A stretch of 64,000 nt of DNA from Companilactobacillus jidongensis (GCF_003946575.1 NZ_RHOP01000013.1:1-64000), one strand, 5' to 3'. Shown: positions 24,713 through 34,403, counted from the stretch's first letter. The notes: a model not told the origin generated them from the sequence alone. Program-made: numbers and translations.

Positions 24713-25234
24713 ATGGTCAAACAGTTCCAACTCTATCGTTGGTTACGTTTTGTTTTTTTATTAGTAACGGGAATACTAATTGTCATCGAGCCGATAAAAA
24801 GTCTAAATATCATCATCTACTTAGTTTCAGGTTATATTGCGACCTACGGCGTTCTTTCAATTATGGACGGAATTAGCATTCGACGAAAGACCGGGGAGAC
24901 AAATATCGCAATTGGTCTCGGAATCGGTGCTTTAGTTTTGGCAGTGGCCATTCCTATACTTGCTAAATTGATAGTTATCCTAGTTCCACCAGTTCTCGGT
25001 ATTATTCTCTTGGTCAATGGAATTAATCAATTTCGTGACTCTCATGAGACAAAAAAACAAGTCAAGATAACACCTTGGCTTGATTATTTTTACTCAGCCT
25101 TACTGATGCTTGCTGGAATAATGTTTATCCTGCAACCACCGAAGACAATTATTTTTATCTATCAATTATTTGGAATCGGTTTGATTTTGTTAGCATTCTT
25201 CGAGATCATCAACTCCAGATTGTATCGCAATTAA
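24713..25234 (+). CDS. HdeD-like (DUF308) membrane protein
   Basis: 173 residues with six membrane helices in three pairs, typical of DUF308/HdeD proteins (GYIATYGVLSIMDGISIRRK, GIILLVNGINQFRDS, GIMFILQPPKTIIF). The function in lactobacilli is unknown; in E. coli HdeD is linked to acid resistance. GGGGAAG precedes the ATG. Its TAA stop overlaps the stop codon of the convergent thioesterase (shared TTAA), with no terminator between them. Confidence 0.8.
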   Translation: MVKQFQLYRWLRFVFLLVTGILIVIEPIKSLNIIIYLVSGYIATYGVLSIMDGISIRRKTGETNIAIGLGIGALVLAVAIPILAKLIVILVPPVLGIILLVNGINQFRDSHETKKQVKITPWLDYFYSALLMLAGIMFILQPPKTIIFIYQLFGIGLILLAFFEIINSRLYRN

Positions 25235-25605
25235 TTTAGTTTAGTTTTTTTCAATGTCACAGTACTCATGCTATTACTGATAGCACTGCCTTCTGGATGC
25301 GTCATAACTTGCCAGACTTGAATCGAAAAACCGATTTTTATTGGTAATGCTTCAGCAATCAAAATACCATCCTTGACCGGATTCAGATGATGAGTCAATA
25401 TGTCTACTCCGACAGCCACTTCGTCCGGTTCAGTTATGTTAAGATTAGCACCAATACTGGCAGCTGTTTCTGCAAGAACGGCATTTATTCCACCATGCAT
25501 AATTTTGTAAGGTTGTAGATGTTTATCCTCGACCTTCATCCGTAATGTGACACGATTTTTGTTTTGTTCGATTACTTCTATACCTAAATTTTCTAATAAA
25601 TTCAT
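25231..25605 (-). CDS. menI: Hotdog-fold thioesterase, probable DHNA-CoA thioesterase
   Basis: 124 residues with the PaaI/MenI-type hotdog signature: [23 protein letters not shown] (HGG with the catalytic acidic residue in the following helix) and [14 protein letters not shown]. It should hydrolyse acyl-CoA. Its divergent partner is menB, making 1,4-dihydroxy-2-naphthoyl-CoA hydrolysis the likely reaction; this is context inference. The start MNLLENLG is set by CCGAGGTG 6 nt upstream. The intergenic space to menB is only 25 bp and its ribosome binding site is palindromic, serving both genes. Confidence 0.8.
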   Translation of the reverse strand: MNLLENLGIEVIEQNKNRVTLRMKVEDKHLQPYKIMHGGINAVLAETAASIGANLNITEPDEVAVGVDILTHHLNPVKDGILIAEALPIKIGFSIQVWQVMTHPEGSAISNSMSTVTLKKTKLN

Positions 25606-25612
25606 TACTAAC

Positions 25613-25624
25613 ACCTCGGAGGTT
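25613..25624. promoter_or_regulatory. Palindromic ribosome binding site shared by divergent menI-like and menB genes
   Basis: ACCTC-G-GAGGT gives GAGGT on the plus strand for menB (ATG at 25631) and CGAGGT on the minus strand for the thioesterase (ATG at 25605). There is no room for promoters between the genes, so each promoter must lie inside the opposite gene and the two 5' ends must overlap. Confidence 0.75.
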
Positions 25625-25630
25625 ATTTTT

Positions 25631-26446
25631 ATGAGTGAATGGAAAAACATTAAAGATTATTCAGAAATTATTTTTGAACGAATGGGCAAAATTGCCAAGA
25701 TAACTATCAATCGTCCTGAAAAGCGTAACGCCTTCACACCTGTCACTGTACAGGAAATGATTGAGGCTTTCAATATTTGTCGTGATGATGCCACGATCGG
25801 CGCCATTATTTTGACTGGACAAGGCGACCTTGCCTTCTGTTCCGGCGGTGACCAGAGTGTTCGTGGTAATGGCGGTTACGTTGGACCGGACCACATAGCA
25901 AGACTAAACGTCTTAGACTTGCAACATCTGATTCGCATCATCCCTAAACCAGTTATTGCGATGGTTCGTGGCTGGTCTGTTGGTGGTGGTAACATCTTGC
26001 AACTGGTCTGTGACCTAACAATTGCGGCCGACAACGCTCAATTTATGCAAACTGGTCCCAAAGTAGGCAGCTTTGATGCCGGATATGGTTCAGCCTATTT
26101 AGCTAGAGTTATAGGTCACAAACGTGCCAAAGAAGTCTGGTTCCTCTGCAAGCCATACACCGCTGACGAAGCCTTCCAAATGGGTTGGATCAACAAAGTT
26201 GTACCACTAGCTGATGTCGAAAAAGAAACTATTGCATGGTGTGATGAGATCTTAAAGAAATCACCTACAGCCATTCGTTTCATCAAGGCTGCCATGAATG
26301 CCGATACCGATGGATTAGCTGGATTACAACAACTTGCTGGTGATTCGACAATGCTATATTACACAACCGACGAAGGAAAAGAAGGACGCGATGCCTTTCT
26401 TGAAAAACGTGACCCTGATTTTGATAAGTTCCCGAAATTTCCATAG
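25631..26446 (+). CDS. menB: 1,4-dihydroxy-2-naphthoyl-CoA synthase
   Basis: 271 residues of the crotonase fold with MenB-specific features: [32 protein letters not shown], the oxyanion-hole loop [38 protein letters not shown] and the C-terminal [17 protein letters not shown]. It cyclises o-succinylbenzoyl-CoA in menaquinone synthesis. GGAGGT is 6 nt before the ATG. menE follows 66 bp downstream on the same strand. No menF, D, H or C is visible in the window. Confidence 0.95.
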   Translation: MSEWKNIKDYSEIIFERMGKIAKITINRPEKRNAFTPVTVQEMIEAFNICRDDATIGAIILTGQGDLAFCSGGDQSVRGNGGYVGPDHIARLNVLDLQHLIRIIPKPVIAMVRGWSVGGGNILQLVCDLTIAADNAQFMQTGPKVGSFDAGYGSAYLARVIGHKRAKEVWFLCKPYTADEAFQMGWINKVVPLADVEKETIAWCDEILKKSPTAIRFIKAAMNADTDGLAGLQQLAGDSTMLYYTTDEGKEGRDAFLEKRDPDFDKFPKFP

Positions 26447-26451
26447 ATATA

Positions 26452-26461
26452 AGAGAGTGGA
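26452..26461 (+). repeat. AGAGAGTGGA motif just after a stop codon (copy 2)
   Basis: Exact copy of the 10-mer, 5 nt past the menB stop codon. Confidence 0.5.
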
Positions 26462-26477
26462 GAAGACCGGAAGACTC

Positions 26478-26492
26478 TGAAACGCGTTTACA
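26478..26492. promoter_or_regulatory. AAACGCGTTT palindrome between menB and menE
   Basis: TGAAACGCGTTTACA contains a perfect 10-bp palindrome and resembles a CcpA cre site, but is one base longer than the 14-bp consensus. Assignment is weak. Confidence 0.3.
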
Positions 26493-26512
26493 AAATAAAA
26501 GGAGCAAGAACC

Positions 26513-27967
26513 ATGGAAAACTGGCTAACTAAACGTGCAAAACTAGACCCTAACAAAACAGCTTTGATCATTGAACATTCAGATTTCACCTTTAGTGAAC
26601 TGAATTCCACCGTTCAGCTCTGCGCAAAAAAACTACACAATCAGATTCACAAAGGCGAACGTGCGGCGTTGTTTATCAGTAATTCCTTCAATGGTTATAT
26701 TGCTATTTTAGCGCTACAACAAATTGGTGCTGAAATTGTTTTCTTAAATTCCAGATTGTCTAGTGATGAACTGAAATTTCAGATCAATGATTCTAAATCT
26801 AAAATTTGCCTAGTGGATGATGCAAGTGACTACCACAATATCAATCACGTTAATACGACCAAATTTTTTTTATCTGATATTTTGAGTATGAAACCTGATA
26901 AAAATTTCGAACCGGTTGAAGAATTCGACAATGATGATGTAACCTCAATCATGTATACCTCTGGAACTTCCGGCAGACCAAAAGGTGTCTTGCAGACATT
27001 TGGGAACCACTTCTACTCTGCTATCGGAACTTCTTTGAACTTAGGCATCAATGATCGAGATTCATGGGTATTGACTGTACCTTTATTCCATATTTCAGGA
27101 TTCTCAATTATGATGCGCTCTTTGATTTATGGAATTCCCGTTTACTTGATCACCGACTTCAATGAAGAATATATTAATAAAGTTCTTGCTAACGAACGAG
27201 CAACGATTATTTCATTAGTACCAACAATGCTCAAGCGCCTGCTTAATAGTTTACCTACCGGTAAACACTACAATGAGCATTTCAAATGTGTCTTCTTAGG
27301 TGGCGGACCAATTGATAACTGGACCTTACTTCGCTGCGACATGCTGAATATCCCTGTTATTCAATCCTATGGTATGACTGAGACAGCCTCAAACGTGGTC
27401 GCACTGAACTTCCGGGATGCTGACAGAAAAGTCGGTTCCTCAGGTCAAGCATTATTCCCTGTCAATCTAAGAATCAGCAACATTGATAGTGATGGTATTG
27501 GTGACATTGAGATCAAGGCACCTAATGTTGCCAAGGGATATTTGAATCTGCAGAATTTATTCGAGAAAAAAATAACCGCTGATGGCTTCTACGAAACTGG
27601 CGACATCGGTTATCTAGATGATGAGAATTTTCTCTACGTCAAAGGTCGAAAAGATGACATGATAATTTCTGGTGGAGAAAATATTTATCCCGAAGAAGTC
27701 GAGAATATCTATAGCAAACTATCAGGCTTGGAAAGCATCTTTGTCATTGGCATACCCAATGATGAGTGGGGAGAAGTTCCTGTCGCATATGTGATACTCG
27801 CTGACGATGCCTACTTGACTGGTGAAGATCTAATCGGATTCGGACGGGAAAAAATGGCCCACTACAAAGTTCCTAAGGAATTCCGCTTGGTTACAGATGT
27901 TCCAAGAACCGCTAGTGGTAAAGTATTACGCCGCAAGTTTGATGATATTGAATATACGAAGATATAA
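26513..27967 (+). CDS. menE: o-Succinylbenzoate-CoA ligase
   Basis: 484 residues of the ANL adenylating superfamily: MYTSGTSGRPKGVLQTF (P-loop), VPLFHISGFSIMMRSL, QSYGMTETASNVVALN, YETGDIGYLDDENFLYVKGRKDDMIISGGENIYPEEVE hinge region, and the C-terminal catalytic Lys in PRTASGKVLRRKF. Length and context next to menB identify MenE, which makes o-succinylbenzoyl-CoA from ATP, CoA and o-succinylbenzoate. AAAGGAG precedes the ATG. Confidence 0.92.
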   Translation: MENWLTKRAKLDPNKTALIIEHSDFTFSELNSTVQLCAKKLHNQIHKGERAALFISNSFNGYIAILALQQIGAEIVFLNSRLSSDELKFQINDSKSKICLVDDASDYHNINHVNTTKFFLSDILSMKPDKNFEPVEEFDNDDVTSIMYTSGTSGRPKGVLQTFGNHFYSAIGTSLNLGINDRDSWVLTVPLFHISGFSIMMRSLIYGIPVYLITDFNEEYINKVLANERATIISLVPTMLKRLLNSLPTGKHYNEHFKCVFLGGGPIDNWTLLRCDMLNIPVIQSYGMTETASNVVALNFRDADRKVGSSGQALFPVNLRISNIDSDGIGDIEIKAPNVAKGYLNLQNLFEKKITADGFYETGDIGYLDDENFLYVKGRKDDMIISGGENIYPEEVENIYSKLSGLESIFVIGIPNDEWGEVPVAYVILADDAYLTGEDLIGFGREKMAHYKVPKEFRLVTDVPRTASGKVLRRKFDDIEYTKI

Positions 27968-27969
27968 AT

Positions 27970-28002
27970 AAAGAGATTCCGCTATTGTGGAATCTCTTTT
28001 TA
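27970..28002 (+). terminator. Terminator of menBE
   Basis: AAAGAGATTCC/GGAATCTCTTT with an 8-nt loop and TTTTATT. Confidence 0.85.
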
Positions 28003-28050
28003 TTATATAGGTTATAATTCCATAACAGAATGTCTGTATCAAATACTAAC

Positions 28051-28803
28051 TCAATACAAATAATACTCAAAAAAATTAGCAATCTTATCCATCAACCGTG
28101 TTTCTACCAAGTGTTTGGCCTTATATCCAGTAATAAAGGCAACCTGCTCTGCATAGTCTTGTCCCTGAATGCTATCGAAGAAGTTTTTCGACTGCGAATA
28201 AGGAATCCGCTCATCTTCAGTTCCATGCCAAAACAGCAAGGGACGCTTATTGATAGTTTCGGGATAATTGCTCAAATCATAATCATCTATCCAACTCGTC
28301 AGGCTTTTCATATCCTTAGGAATATAAAGATTATGTTTTTTAGCTGAATCACGCACTAATTTGGCATACGCGCCTAGATTTGGTGTTCCCATAATGATAG
28401 TCGCTGCGGTTATCTCGGGATGTTGTGTTAATAATGCTCCCGTAGTCATGCCACCCATCGAATAGCCACCAACACCGATTTTTTCATCCAATACCAAATC
28501 TCGCTTCAGATAAAAATCTTTGATCAAGTCAAACTCAGCCAAATTACCTTGAATACTATTCCAAAATGTAAATGAAGGAATCGACGATACATCGTGTCGG
28601 CGTTGACCATGATTCATGGCATCGGGAAGAATAACACGAATCTTTTTTTTGGCAAGTTTTCTAGCTTGTGTTAAAACCAATTCTTTATCCGATCTCCAAC
28701 CATGATAAAAAACTACCAGCGGAACTTTGCTATAACGATATTCCTCTTCCACAACTTCCAGTATTGGCACATCCTGCAGCATCCTTCGATAAATTTTTAC
28801 CAT
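28051..28803 (-). CDS. Alpha/beta hydrolase (prolyl-oligopeptidase-like esterase)
   Basis: 250 residues. The nucleophile elbow GYSMGGMTTG, an oxyanion segment VVFYHGWRSDKE, a late acid in LLFWHGTEDERIP and a His near the end (KAKHLVET) complete the triad. The layout resembles YitV-type hydrolases of Firmicutes, probably intracellular carboxylesterases. The ATG was chosen because GAGGTG lies 8 nt upstream; two earlier in-frame codons lack a site. Substrate unknown. Confidence 0.82.
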   Translation of the reverse strand: MVKIYRRMLQDVPILEVVEEEYRYSKVPLVVFYHGWRSDKELVLTQARKLAKKKIRVILPDAMNHGQRRHDVSSIPSFTFWNSIQGNLAEFDLIKDFYLKRDLVLDEKIGVGGYSMGGMTTGALLTQHPEITAATIIMGTPNLGAYAKLVRDSAKKHNLYIPKDMKSLTSWIDDYDLSNYPETINKRPLLFWHGTEDERIPYSQSKNFFDSIQGQDYAEQVAFITGYKAKHLVETRLMDKIANFFEYYLY

Positions 28804-28842
28804 AATTATCACCTCATGATTATCTTACTTGATTCAGAGCAC

Positions 28843-28872
28843 AAAAAAAAGATTGAGACCATCGTCTCAACC
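28843..28872 (-). terminator. Terminator of the small helical-protein gene
   Basis: GTTGAGAC/GTCTCAATC with a GATG loop and eight T on the minus strand. Confidence 0.85.
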
Positions 28873-28878
28873 TTAATC

Positions 28879-29148
28879 CTAGTATCTATTTGACCGATTG
28901 AATGATTGATTGATCTTAAAAATAAGTTCGTCAACATCTCGTTCATTTATATGATCTGTTTTTTCGTCGTATTCAATTAAATCTCTTCGAAAATCTAATA
29001 ATGCTGGCTCGAAATCACTATTCTCAAAGCGATCAAGGTATTGCATGACTATGCCAATCAGATTTCTCTCAGAAAGCATATTGAATTCTCCAACAGATTC
29101 TTCAATTGTCTGAATAACTTCTTTGCGGTCCATTTTGAGTTCTCTCAT
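28879..29148 (-). CDS. Small acidic helical protein, unknown function
   Basis: About 89 residues, predicted all-helical and acidic (KEVIQTIEESVGEFNMLSERNLIGIVMQYLDRFENSDFEPALLDFRRDL...). No family recognised, no membrane segment. The start is uncertain: ATG at 29148 lies only 2 nt after GGAGG, while the ATG five codons later has the weaker GAGAGA 7 nt upstream. The longer frame to 29208 lacks a ribosome site. A good terminator follows, supporting a real gene. Confidence 0.6.
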   Translation of the reverse strand: MRELKMDRKEVIQTIEESVGEFNMLSERNLIGIVMQYLDRFENSDFEPALLDFRRDLIEYDEKTDHINERDVDELIFKINQSFNRSNRY

Positions 29149-29478
29149 TTCCTCCAAGGTATTCCCCGCCTTTCTATGTAGAAATATTGAACTTCCCCTG
29201 TATCTCATTGCGCAGAACTTGTTGTAAAGCTCATGAAGTCATTATCTTACATTTTTTATTGGTTTGGAATTCACTTTTATATAATAAAATTATATTGAAT
29301 TGACTTATGCCTGCTGTCATAGGGTTTTAACCGGGCCCAAACGGGATGAAATTTCTTTTGGCACGCTATTGAACATTTTCGGTCATTTCCAAACAAATTT
29401 GGATAATTTAATTATCCATTATTGAAATATTTATTAAATGATATAGATATTATAGTACCTGAGCTATATAATAAAGAT
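29149..29478. other. Intergenic region with palindromes, no gene seen
   Basis: Contains a perfect 19-bp dyad TGGATAATT-T-AATTATCCA (29400-29418), in a 9-1-9 arrangement reminiscent of but not equal to Fur-type boxes. It lies about 50 bp upstream of the TATAAT at 29467-29472. GGGTTTTAACCGGGCCC near 29320 is G/C-rich against the local background. No convincing ORF. Confidence 0.5.
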
Positions 29479-29631
29479 GTTTATACGGGCGGGGATGTAT
29501 AAACAAAATAACGAAAGTTATTATAAAAAGTGGTACTCCTTCTCAACTGCTTATAGATCAGGGTTTGTGGTAGGCTCTGATCTTATTCTCGCAACAGGGG
29601 TAGAGACTCGTGGTAGGTCTCTGCCTTTTTT
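29479..29631 (+). ncRNA. Candidate four-hairpin small RNA (may encode a 46-aa peptide)
   Basis: A TATAAT box (29467-29472) places a start near 29479, exactly where hairpin GTTTATAC-N10-GTATAAAC begins (G-rich loop GGGCGGGGAT). It is followed by AATAAC-GAAA-GTTATT with a GNRA loop (29507-29522), AGATCAG/CTGATCT (29555-29583) and a terminator GGTAGAGAC/GTCTCTGCC with T-run (29599-29631). The last two loops share GTGGTAG. A 46-codon frame (29495-29635) runs through the whole RNA with its stop just after the T-run, but GGGG abuts its ATG. Either a regulatory RNA or a micro-gene. Confidence 0.5.
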
Positions 29632-29696
29632 GTAGCGAATGGAAAAACTATTTTAATTATAAAATACAATAATAAAAACTAAATAATGCCAAATAA

Positions 29697-29725
29697 AAAA
29701 TCCTTCATATTGAAGGATTTTTTAT
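29697..29725. terminator. Terminator of carAB
   Basis: AAATCCTTCA-tat-TGAAGGATTT with T-runs on both strands, immediately after the carB stop. Confidence 0.85.
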
Positions 29726-29730
29726 TATCA

Positions 29731-32700
29731 TTACAAAGTTTGAATCGAATAAGCCCTATCTTCAAGTACATCTATCATGGCTTTAACAGTGTCAATTGAT
29801 GTAAACAACGGTACTCCGTGTGCAATTGCCATAGCTCTGACATCGACACCAAAATCGTCATTCAATAAATTATTGATAACCAACTGAATTTCTTTATCCA
29901 GCATCATATTATCAAGTTCTTCCAACGATATAGATTGTACTTGTAGTAATTCACTTTGAGAAGTTGAGAACAGCTTATATCCCAATTCTGAAAATTCCTT
30001 AACCATTTCGACTACTTCAACGTTATCTTGTAAATCAGCGTCAATCACAATATTACCTTGAGATGGAATATGGGTTTTGGTAGCTTCAAAAGCCTTGTAC
30101 AAAGCTTTTTCCACCGTGGTATCAGTTCCCATGACTTCTCCGGTAGATTTCATTTCTGGTCCTAATAGTCCATCAACTCCGGCTAACTTGAAGAAGGAGA
30201 AGACTGGAGCTTTAACATGGACTAAGTCATCAATCGGGGCAAGTCCTGTTTGATATCCTTGCTCTGCTAAGCTTTGACCTAAAATAACTTTAGTGGCTAC
30301 TTGTGCCATAGGAATATCTGTGACTTTGCTCAAGAATGGTACCGTCCTACTGGCTCTGGGGTTGACTTCAATAACATAAACTTCATCCTCATGAACAACA
30401 AATTGAATATTCATCATTCCAATGCAATTCAAATCTTTGGCAAGCTGTTCTGTTATTTCGACTATTTGATTCTGAACATCCTCCGAAAAACTCTGACAAG
30501 GATACACTGCCATTGAATCGCCTGAATGTACTCCTGCACGTTCAATGTGCTCCATAATACCCGGAATCAGTACTGTTTTACCATCGCAAATGGCGTCAAC
30601 TTCACATTCAGTTCCAACCAAGTAATGATCGATCAAAACCGGATGATCGTGTGAAGCCTCAACAGCATTGTGCATGTAATAATCCAATTCGTCTGCCTCA
30701 TGGATAATACGCATGGCTCTCCCACCCAACACATAACTCGGACGAACGAGAATCGGATAACCGACTTTGTCTGCAATTACGATTGCGTCTTCAGCATTAG
30801 TAGCTGTATCCCCAGTCGGATGCTTGATATTGGCATTATTGATAACTTTTTCGAATTCATCACGATCTTCAGCACGATTGATGTCCTCAACCGTCGTACC
30901 CAAAACCTTGACACCATGTTCTGACAATGGCTCTGCCAAATTAATAGCGGTCTGACCACCAAATTGTAAAACAACTCCTTCTGGATGTTCTACATCGATC
31001 ACATTCATGACATCCTCCAACGTTAAAGGTTCGAAGTATAACTTGTCCGAAACTGAAAAATCAGTCGACACGGTCTCTGGATTGCTATTCATTATAATAG
31101 CTTCGTAACCGTGCTTTTGAATCGCCTTAACGGAATGTACCGTCGCATAATCGAATTCAACACCTTGACCAATACGGATTGGACCAGAACCAATAACCAA
31201 TATAGAAGGTTTATCAGTCACAATACTTTCATTTTCATATTCATAAGTCCCGTAATAATACGGTGTACTAGATTCAAATTCTCCTGCACATGTATCAACC
31301 ATCTTGTAAACTGGTTCGATTTTATTATCGAGTCTAAATTGTCTGATATCATCTTCAGATTGATTCCATAATTTAGCAACAATTTCATCCGAAAAACCAT
31401 TTTTCTTGGCAGCAAGTAAAGCTTCCAGATCACTCGGATTTTGTTTTAAATCATTTTCGATCTCAGTAATATGTAATAATTTATCTAAGAAAAATACATT
31501 GATCTTAGTTTTGTCAGCTATTTTTTCAATACTAATACCACGATGAATCGCTTCAGCTAAATAGAACAATCTATCGTCTTTGGCATGAATCAAACCATCC
31601 TCTAAACCCTCAGCGGATAAAGAATGCAGTTTAACATCATCAAGATAATTCAAGCCTATTTCCAGTGAACGTACTGCCTTTAAAGTGGCTTCCTCAATAT
31701 TTCTACCGATTGCCATCACTTCACCAGTAGCCTTCATCTGCGTTCCCAATAATCTGTCAGCATTAGTGAACTTATCAAAAGGCCAACGAGGAATTTTGCA
31801 GACAACGTAGTCTAGCGCCGGTTCAAATTCAGCATAAGTTGTTCCTGTGATTGGATTTATGATCTCATCTAGCGTCAAACCTACTGCAATTTTCGCAGCA
31901 ACTTTGGCAATTGGATAACCAGTTGCCTTAGAAGCTAGTGCACTGGAACGGCTGACTCTAGGATTAACTTCGATAACATAATATTGATAGCTATCAGGAT
32001 CTAAGGCAAGTTGAACGTTGCATCCCCCTTCGATCTTCAGTGCCCGTATTAGTTTCAAAGCCACATCACGTAACATCTGAACTTCTTTGTCTGACAAAGT
32101 TTGAACGGGAGCGTATACGATAGAATCACCCGTATGAATCCCGACTGGATCGAAGTTTTCCATGTTACAGACAACCATCGCATTATCGGCCGCATCACGC
32201 ATGACTTCGAATTCAATTTCCTTGAAACCAGCAATACTCTGTTCCAAAAGAACTTGCGTGACTGGAGAGAGGCTCAAACCATTGTCCGCAATCTCCGCCA
32301 ATTCAATCTCATTATTAGCGATACCGCCACCGGTTCCACCCATGGTAAAAGCGGGACGGACGATAACTGGATAACCAATATGATCAGCAGCATCAATGGC
32401 TTCAGCAACTGTGTGAACAATGGCTGATTCAGGAACTGGCTCATGCAAGTCATTCATTAACTGACGAAACTTCTCACGATCTTCGGCTTGATCGATTGCA
32501 TCCAACTTAGTACCTAACAATTCGATTCCTAATTCATCTAAGATACCTGAATCAGCAAGTTCCATTGCCATGTTCAATCCTTGTTGACCGCCAAGGGTGG
32601 GCAAAATCGCATCAGGATGTTCTTTGTACAGAATCTGTGATACGAACTGGAAGGTAATAGGTTCAATGTATACCTTGTCCGCAATTTCAGTATCGGTCAT

Positions 32701-32859
32701 GATCGTAGCAGGATTCGAGTTGACTAAGACCACTTCGTAATCAAGTTCCTTTAATGCCATACAAGCTTGTGTACCGGAATAATCGAATTCGGCTGCTTGT
32801 CCAATGATTATTGGGCCTGAGCCGATAACCATAATCTTGTTAATATCAGTTCTCTTCAT
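29731..32859 (-). CDS. carB: Carbamoyl-phosphate synthase large subunit
   Basis: 1042 residues in the duplicated ATP-grasp layout: [20 protein letters not shown] at the start, a second copy at [18 protein letters not shown] (about 550), and paired ATP-grasp modules with [20 protein letters not shown] and [20 protein letters not shown]-terminal regulatory MGS-like domain follows (about 930-1042). It makes carbamoyl phosphate for arginine and pyrimidines with CarA. It overlaps carA by 14 bp; the start MKRTDINK has AAGGAG 10 nt upstream. Length is normal. Confidence 0.97.
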   Translation of the reverse strand: MKRTDINKIMVIGSGPIIIGQAAEFDYSGTQACMALKELDYEVVLVNSNPATIMTDTEIADKVYIEPITFQFVSQILYKEHPDAILPTLGGQQGLNMAMELADSGILDELGIELLGTKLDAIDQAEDREKFRQLMNDLHEPVPESAIVHTVAEAIDAADHIGYPVIVRPAFTMGGTGGGIANNEIELAEIADNGLSLSPVTQVLLEQSIAGFKEIEFEVMRDAADNAMVVCNMENFDPVGIHTGDSIVYAPVQTLSDKEVQMLRDVALKLIRALKIEGGCNVQLALDPDSYQYYVIEVNPRVSRSSALASKATGYPIAKVAAKIAVGLTLDEIINPITGTTYAEFEPALDYVVCKIPRWPFDKFTNADRLLGTQMKATGEVMAIGRNIEEATLKAVRSLEIGLNYLDDVKLHSLSAEGLEDGLIHAKDDRLFYLAEAIHRGISIEKIADKTKINVFFLDKLLHITEIENDLKQNPSDLEALLAAKKNGFSDEIVAKLWNQSEDDIRQFRLDNKIEPVYKMVDTCAGEFESSTPYYYGTYEYENESIVTDKPSILVIGSGPIRIGQGVEFDYATVHSVKAIQKHGYEAIIMNSNPETVSTDFSVSDKLYFEPLTLEDVMNVIDVEHPEGVVLQFGGQTAINLAEPLSEHGVKVLGTTVEDINRAEDRDEFEKVINNANIKHPTGDTATNAEDAIVIADKVGYPILVRPSYVLGGRAMRIIHEADELDYYMHNAVEASHDHPVLIDHYLVGTECEVDAICDGKTVLIPGIMEHIERAGVHSGDSMAVYPCQSFSEDVQNQIVEITEQLAKDLNCIGMMNIQFVVHEDEVYVIEVNPRASRTVPFLSKVTDIPMAQVATKVILGQSLAEQGYQTGLAPIDDLVHVKAPVFSFFKLAGVDGLLGPEMKSTGEVMGTDTTVEKALYKAFEATKTHIPSQGNIVIDADLQDNVEVVEMVKEFSELGYKLFSTSQSELLQVQSISLEELDNMMLDKEIQLVINNLLNDDFGVDVRAMAIAHGVPLFTSIDTVKAMIDVLEDRAYSIQTL

Positions 32860-33934
32860 GCGCAACTTTCTCCTTTGCATTCTGTTCCATTAAGTTAATA
32901 AATTTGTCAAAAATATAATCAGCGTCATGTGGACCAGGAGCTGCATCAGGGTGAAATTGCACAGAAAAAGCCGGATAAATTTCATGTTGCACTCCCTCAA
33001 CGGTATGATCATTGATCTCTTCATGAGTCACTGTAAGATTTGTTCCTACTAGTGATTCGCTATCAACAGCATATCCGTGATTTTGTGACGTGAAATCTAT
33101 CCGGCCAGAAGAAAGTTCGCGAACAGGGTGGTTGAAACCACGATGTCCAAATTTCATTTTGAAAGTGTCTGCCCCATTGGCAAGCGAAAACAGTTGATGA
33201 CCCAAGCAAATACCAAACATTGGTACATGCTTCTCTACTTCTTGAATCATCTCTAAAACATCGACATCTTTAGGATCTCCAGGTCCATTTGTCAGCATGA
33301 CACCATCTGGGTTGAGGTCCAAAATTGTCTTCGCATCAGTCTTTGCCGGTACAACTACGAGGTTACAATTTCTCTTTTTTAACTCTCTAATAATCGAATA
33401 TTTCAATCCAAAATCAACTACTACGACTTTTTTACCGGTCGCAGGAATCGCATATGCTTCGTCAGTAGAACTCACTTCAACTTGATCCTGTCGCAAATCA
33501 ACTCGTCGTAAGTCTGATACAGTCGTGTCAGTTACTTCATCGACCAAAGTTGCCTTCATGGCACCCTTTGTTCGAATGTGTCGTGTAACGGCACGAGTAT
33601 CGATTCCACTGATTCCAGGGATTTGATTTTTTTGTAAGAATTCATCTAGTGACGTATTCATACGCCAGTTGTTTGATCGTCGGGCTAATTCATGTACAAC
33701 AATGCCCTTTACGGTAGGGGCATTCGATTCGAAATCATCGGGGTTGATTCCATAGTTACCAATCAATGGATAAGTGAACATCAGTATTTCTCCATTGTAA
33801 GATTGGTCAGTAATTGATTCTTGATATCCTGACATACCGGTACTAAAAACCAGTTCGCCAAGTGATGAAGCGTTAGCACCAAATGCTTGTCCGGGATAAA
33901 TATTCCCGTCTTCTAAAACTAAATAACGTTTCAT
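32846..33934 (-). CDS. carA: Carbamoyl-phosphate synthase small (glutaminase) subunit
   Basis: 362 residues. The N-terminal CarA domain starts [19 protein letters not shown]; the class I glutaminase domain has [11 protein letters not shown], the nucleophile Cys in [11 protein letters not shown], and the His/Glu pair in [12 protein letters not shown]. It delivers ammonia from glutamine to CarB. AAAGGGTG precedes the ATG. carAB stands alone here without other pyr or arg genes, so whether it serves arginine or pyrimidine synthesis depends on regulation. Confidence 0.97.
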   Translation of the reverse strand: MKRYLVLEDGNIYPGQAFGANASSLGELVFSTGMSGYQESITDQSYNGEILMFTYPLIGNYGINPDDFESNAPTVKGIVVHELARRSNNWRMNTSLDEFLQKNQIPGISGIDTRAVTRHIRTKGAMKATLVDEVTDTTVSDLRRVDLRQDQVEVSSTDEAYAIPATGKKVVVVDFGLKYSIIRELKKRNCNLVVVPAKTDAKTILDLNPDGVMLTNGPGDPKDVDVLEMIQEVEKHVPMFGICLGHQLFSLANGADTFKMKFGHRGFNHPVRELSSGRIDFTSQNHGYAVDSESLVGTNLTVTHEEINDHTVEGVQHEIYPAFSVQFHPDAAPGPHDADYIFDKFINLMEQNAKEKVAHEEN

Positions 33935-33974
33935 GTAGACACCCTTTCTGTATTGAATTAGCCTATTTGATCAC

Positions 33975-33992
33975 TTGAATTGAGACATTCAA
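33975..33992. promoter_or_regulatory. Dyad in the carA leader
   Basis: TTGAAT-N6-ATTCAA, about 15-30 nt downstream of the predicted transcription start. The half-sites match ArgR-type TGAAT/ATTCA, but the spacing is 6 rather than the classical 4, so an arginine operator is only a suggestion. Confidence 0.4.
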
Positions 33993-34011
33993 TTTTTTGT
34001 GATTGTTAAGA

Positions 34012-34039
34012 ATTGTACAACTGATTATTAAAAAATCAA
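34012..34039 (-). promoter_or_regulatory. Probable carAB promoter
   Basis: TTGATT and TACAAT with a 16-bp spacer on the minus strand, about 80 nt upstream of the carA ATG. Confidence 0.6.
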
Positions 34040-34130
34040 ATAGTTTTTTAATTTAATTTTAATCTTAAAAATAATAAAAGCCTCCAACCATAAGGCTGAA
34101 AGCTTGTAATATACACTTTGGAATTATTTT

Positions 34131-34403
34131 TTAAGCATTATCAGAATCGTCCATATCTCGTTCAATATCCATCCCATACAGATTATTGACCGGTGCATCT
34201 TTAGGTGCCGGATGGACCACTAGAATTGTTGTGGCACCCTTACTGCTGACATACCCAACAAAACTTGTCACTTCTTCAACGTAATAAGGCAAACCATCTG
34301 AATGAATGATGTATTGACCAGCAACTGGCATGTTTTCGACGAATACTTTATTCATCCGAATATAGTCATCTCCATCATGCAGAACGATTAGTACTTTATA
34401 CAT
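34131..34403 (-). CDS. Conserved-looking small protein, unknown function
   Basis: 90 residues, not recognised. A beta-rich body (MYKVLIVLHDGDDYIRMNKVFVEN, GQYIIHSDGLPYYVEEVTSFVGYV, TTILVVHPAPKD) and an acidic tail (DIERDMDDSDNA). GGAGGGG lies 10 nt before the ATG. It follows serA by 73 bp on the same strand without a strong terminator between, so it may be the last gene of the serCA transcript. A weak AGCCT/AGGCT hairpin with T-run follows near 34078-34097. Confidence 0.65.
   Translation of the reverse strand: MYKVLIVLHDGDDYIRMNKVFVENMPVAGQYIIHSDGLPYYVEEVTSFVGYVSSKGATTILVVHPAPKDAPVNNLYGMDIERDMDDSDNA

Noticed and set aside
29521-29631. T-box or riboswitch in front of carB
   Set aside because: GTGGTAC looks T-box-like, but the element is on the opposite strand to carAB and has no gene downstream.
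31111-31371. Several frames antisense to carB
   Set aside because: carB is intact and highly conserved over the whole span; the antisense frames have no ribosome sites or recognisable products.
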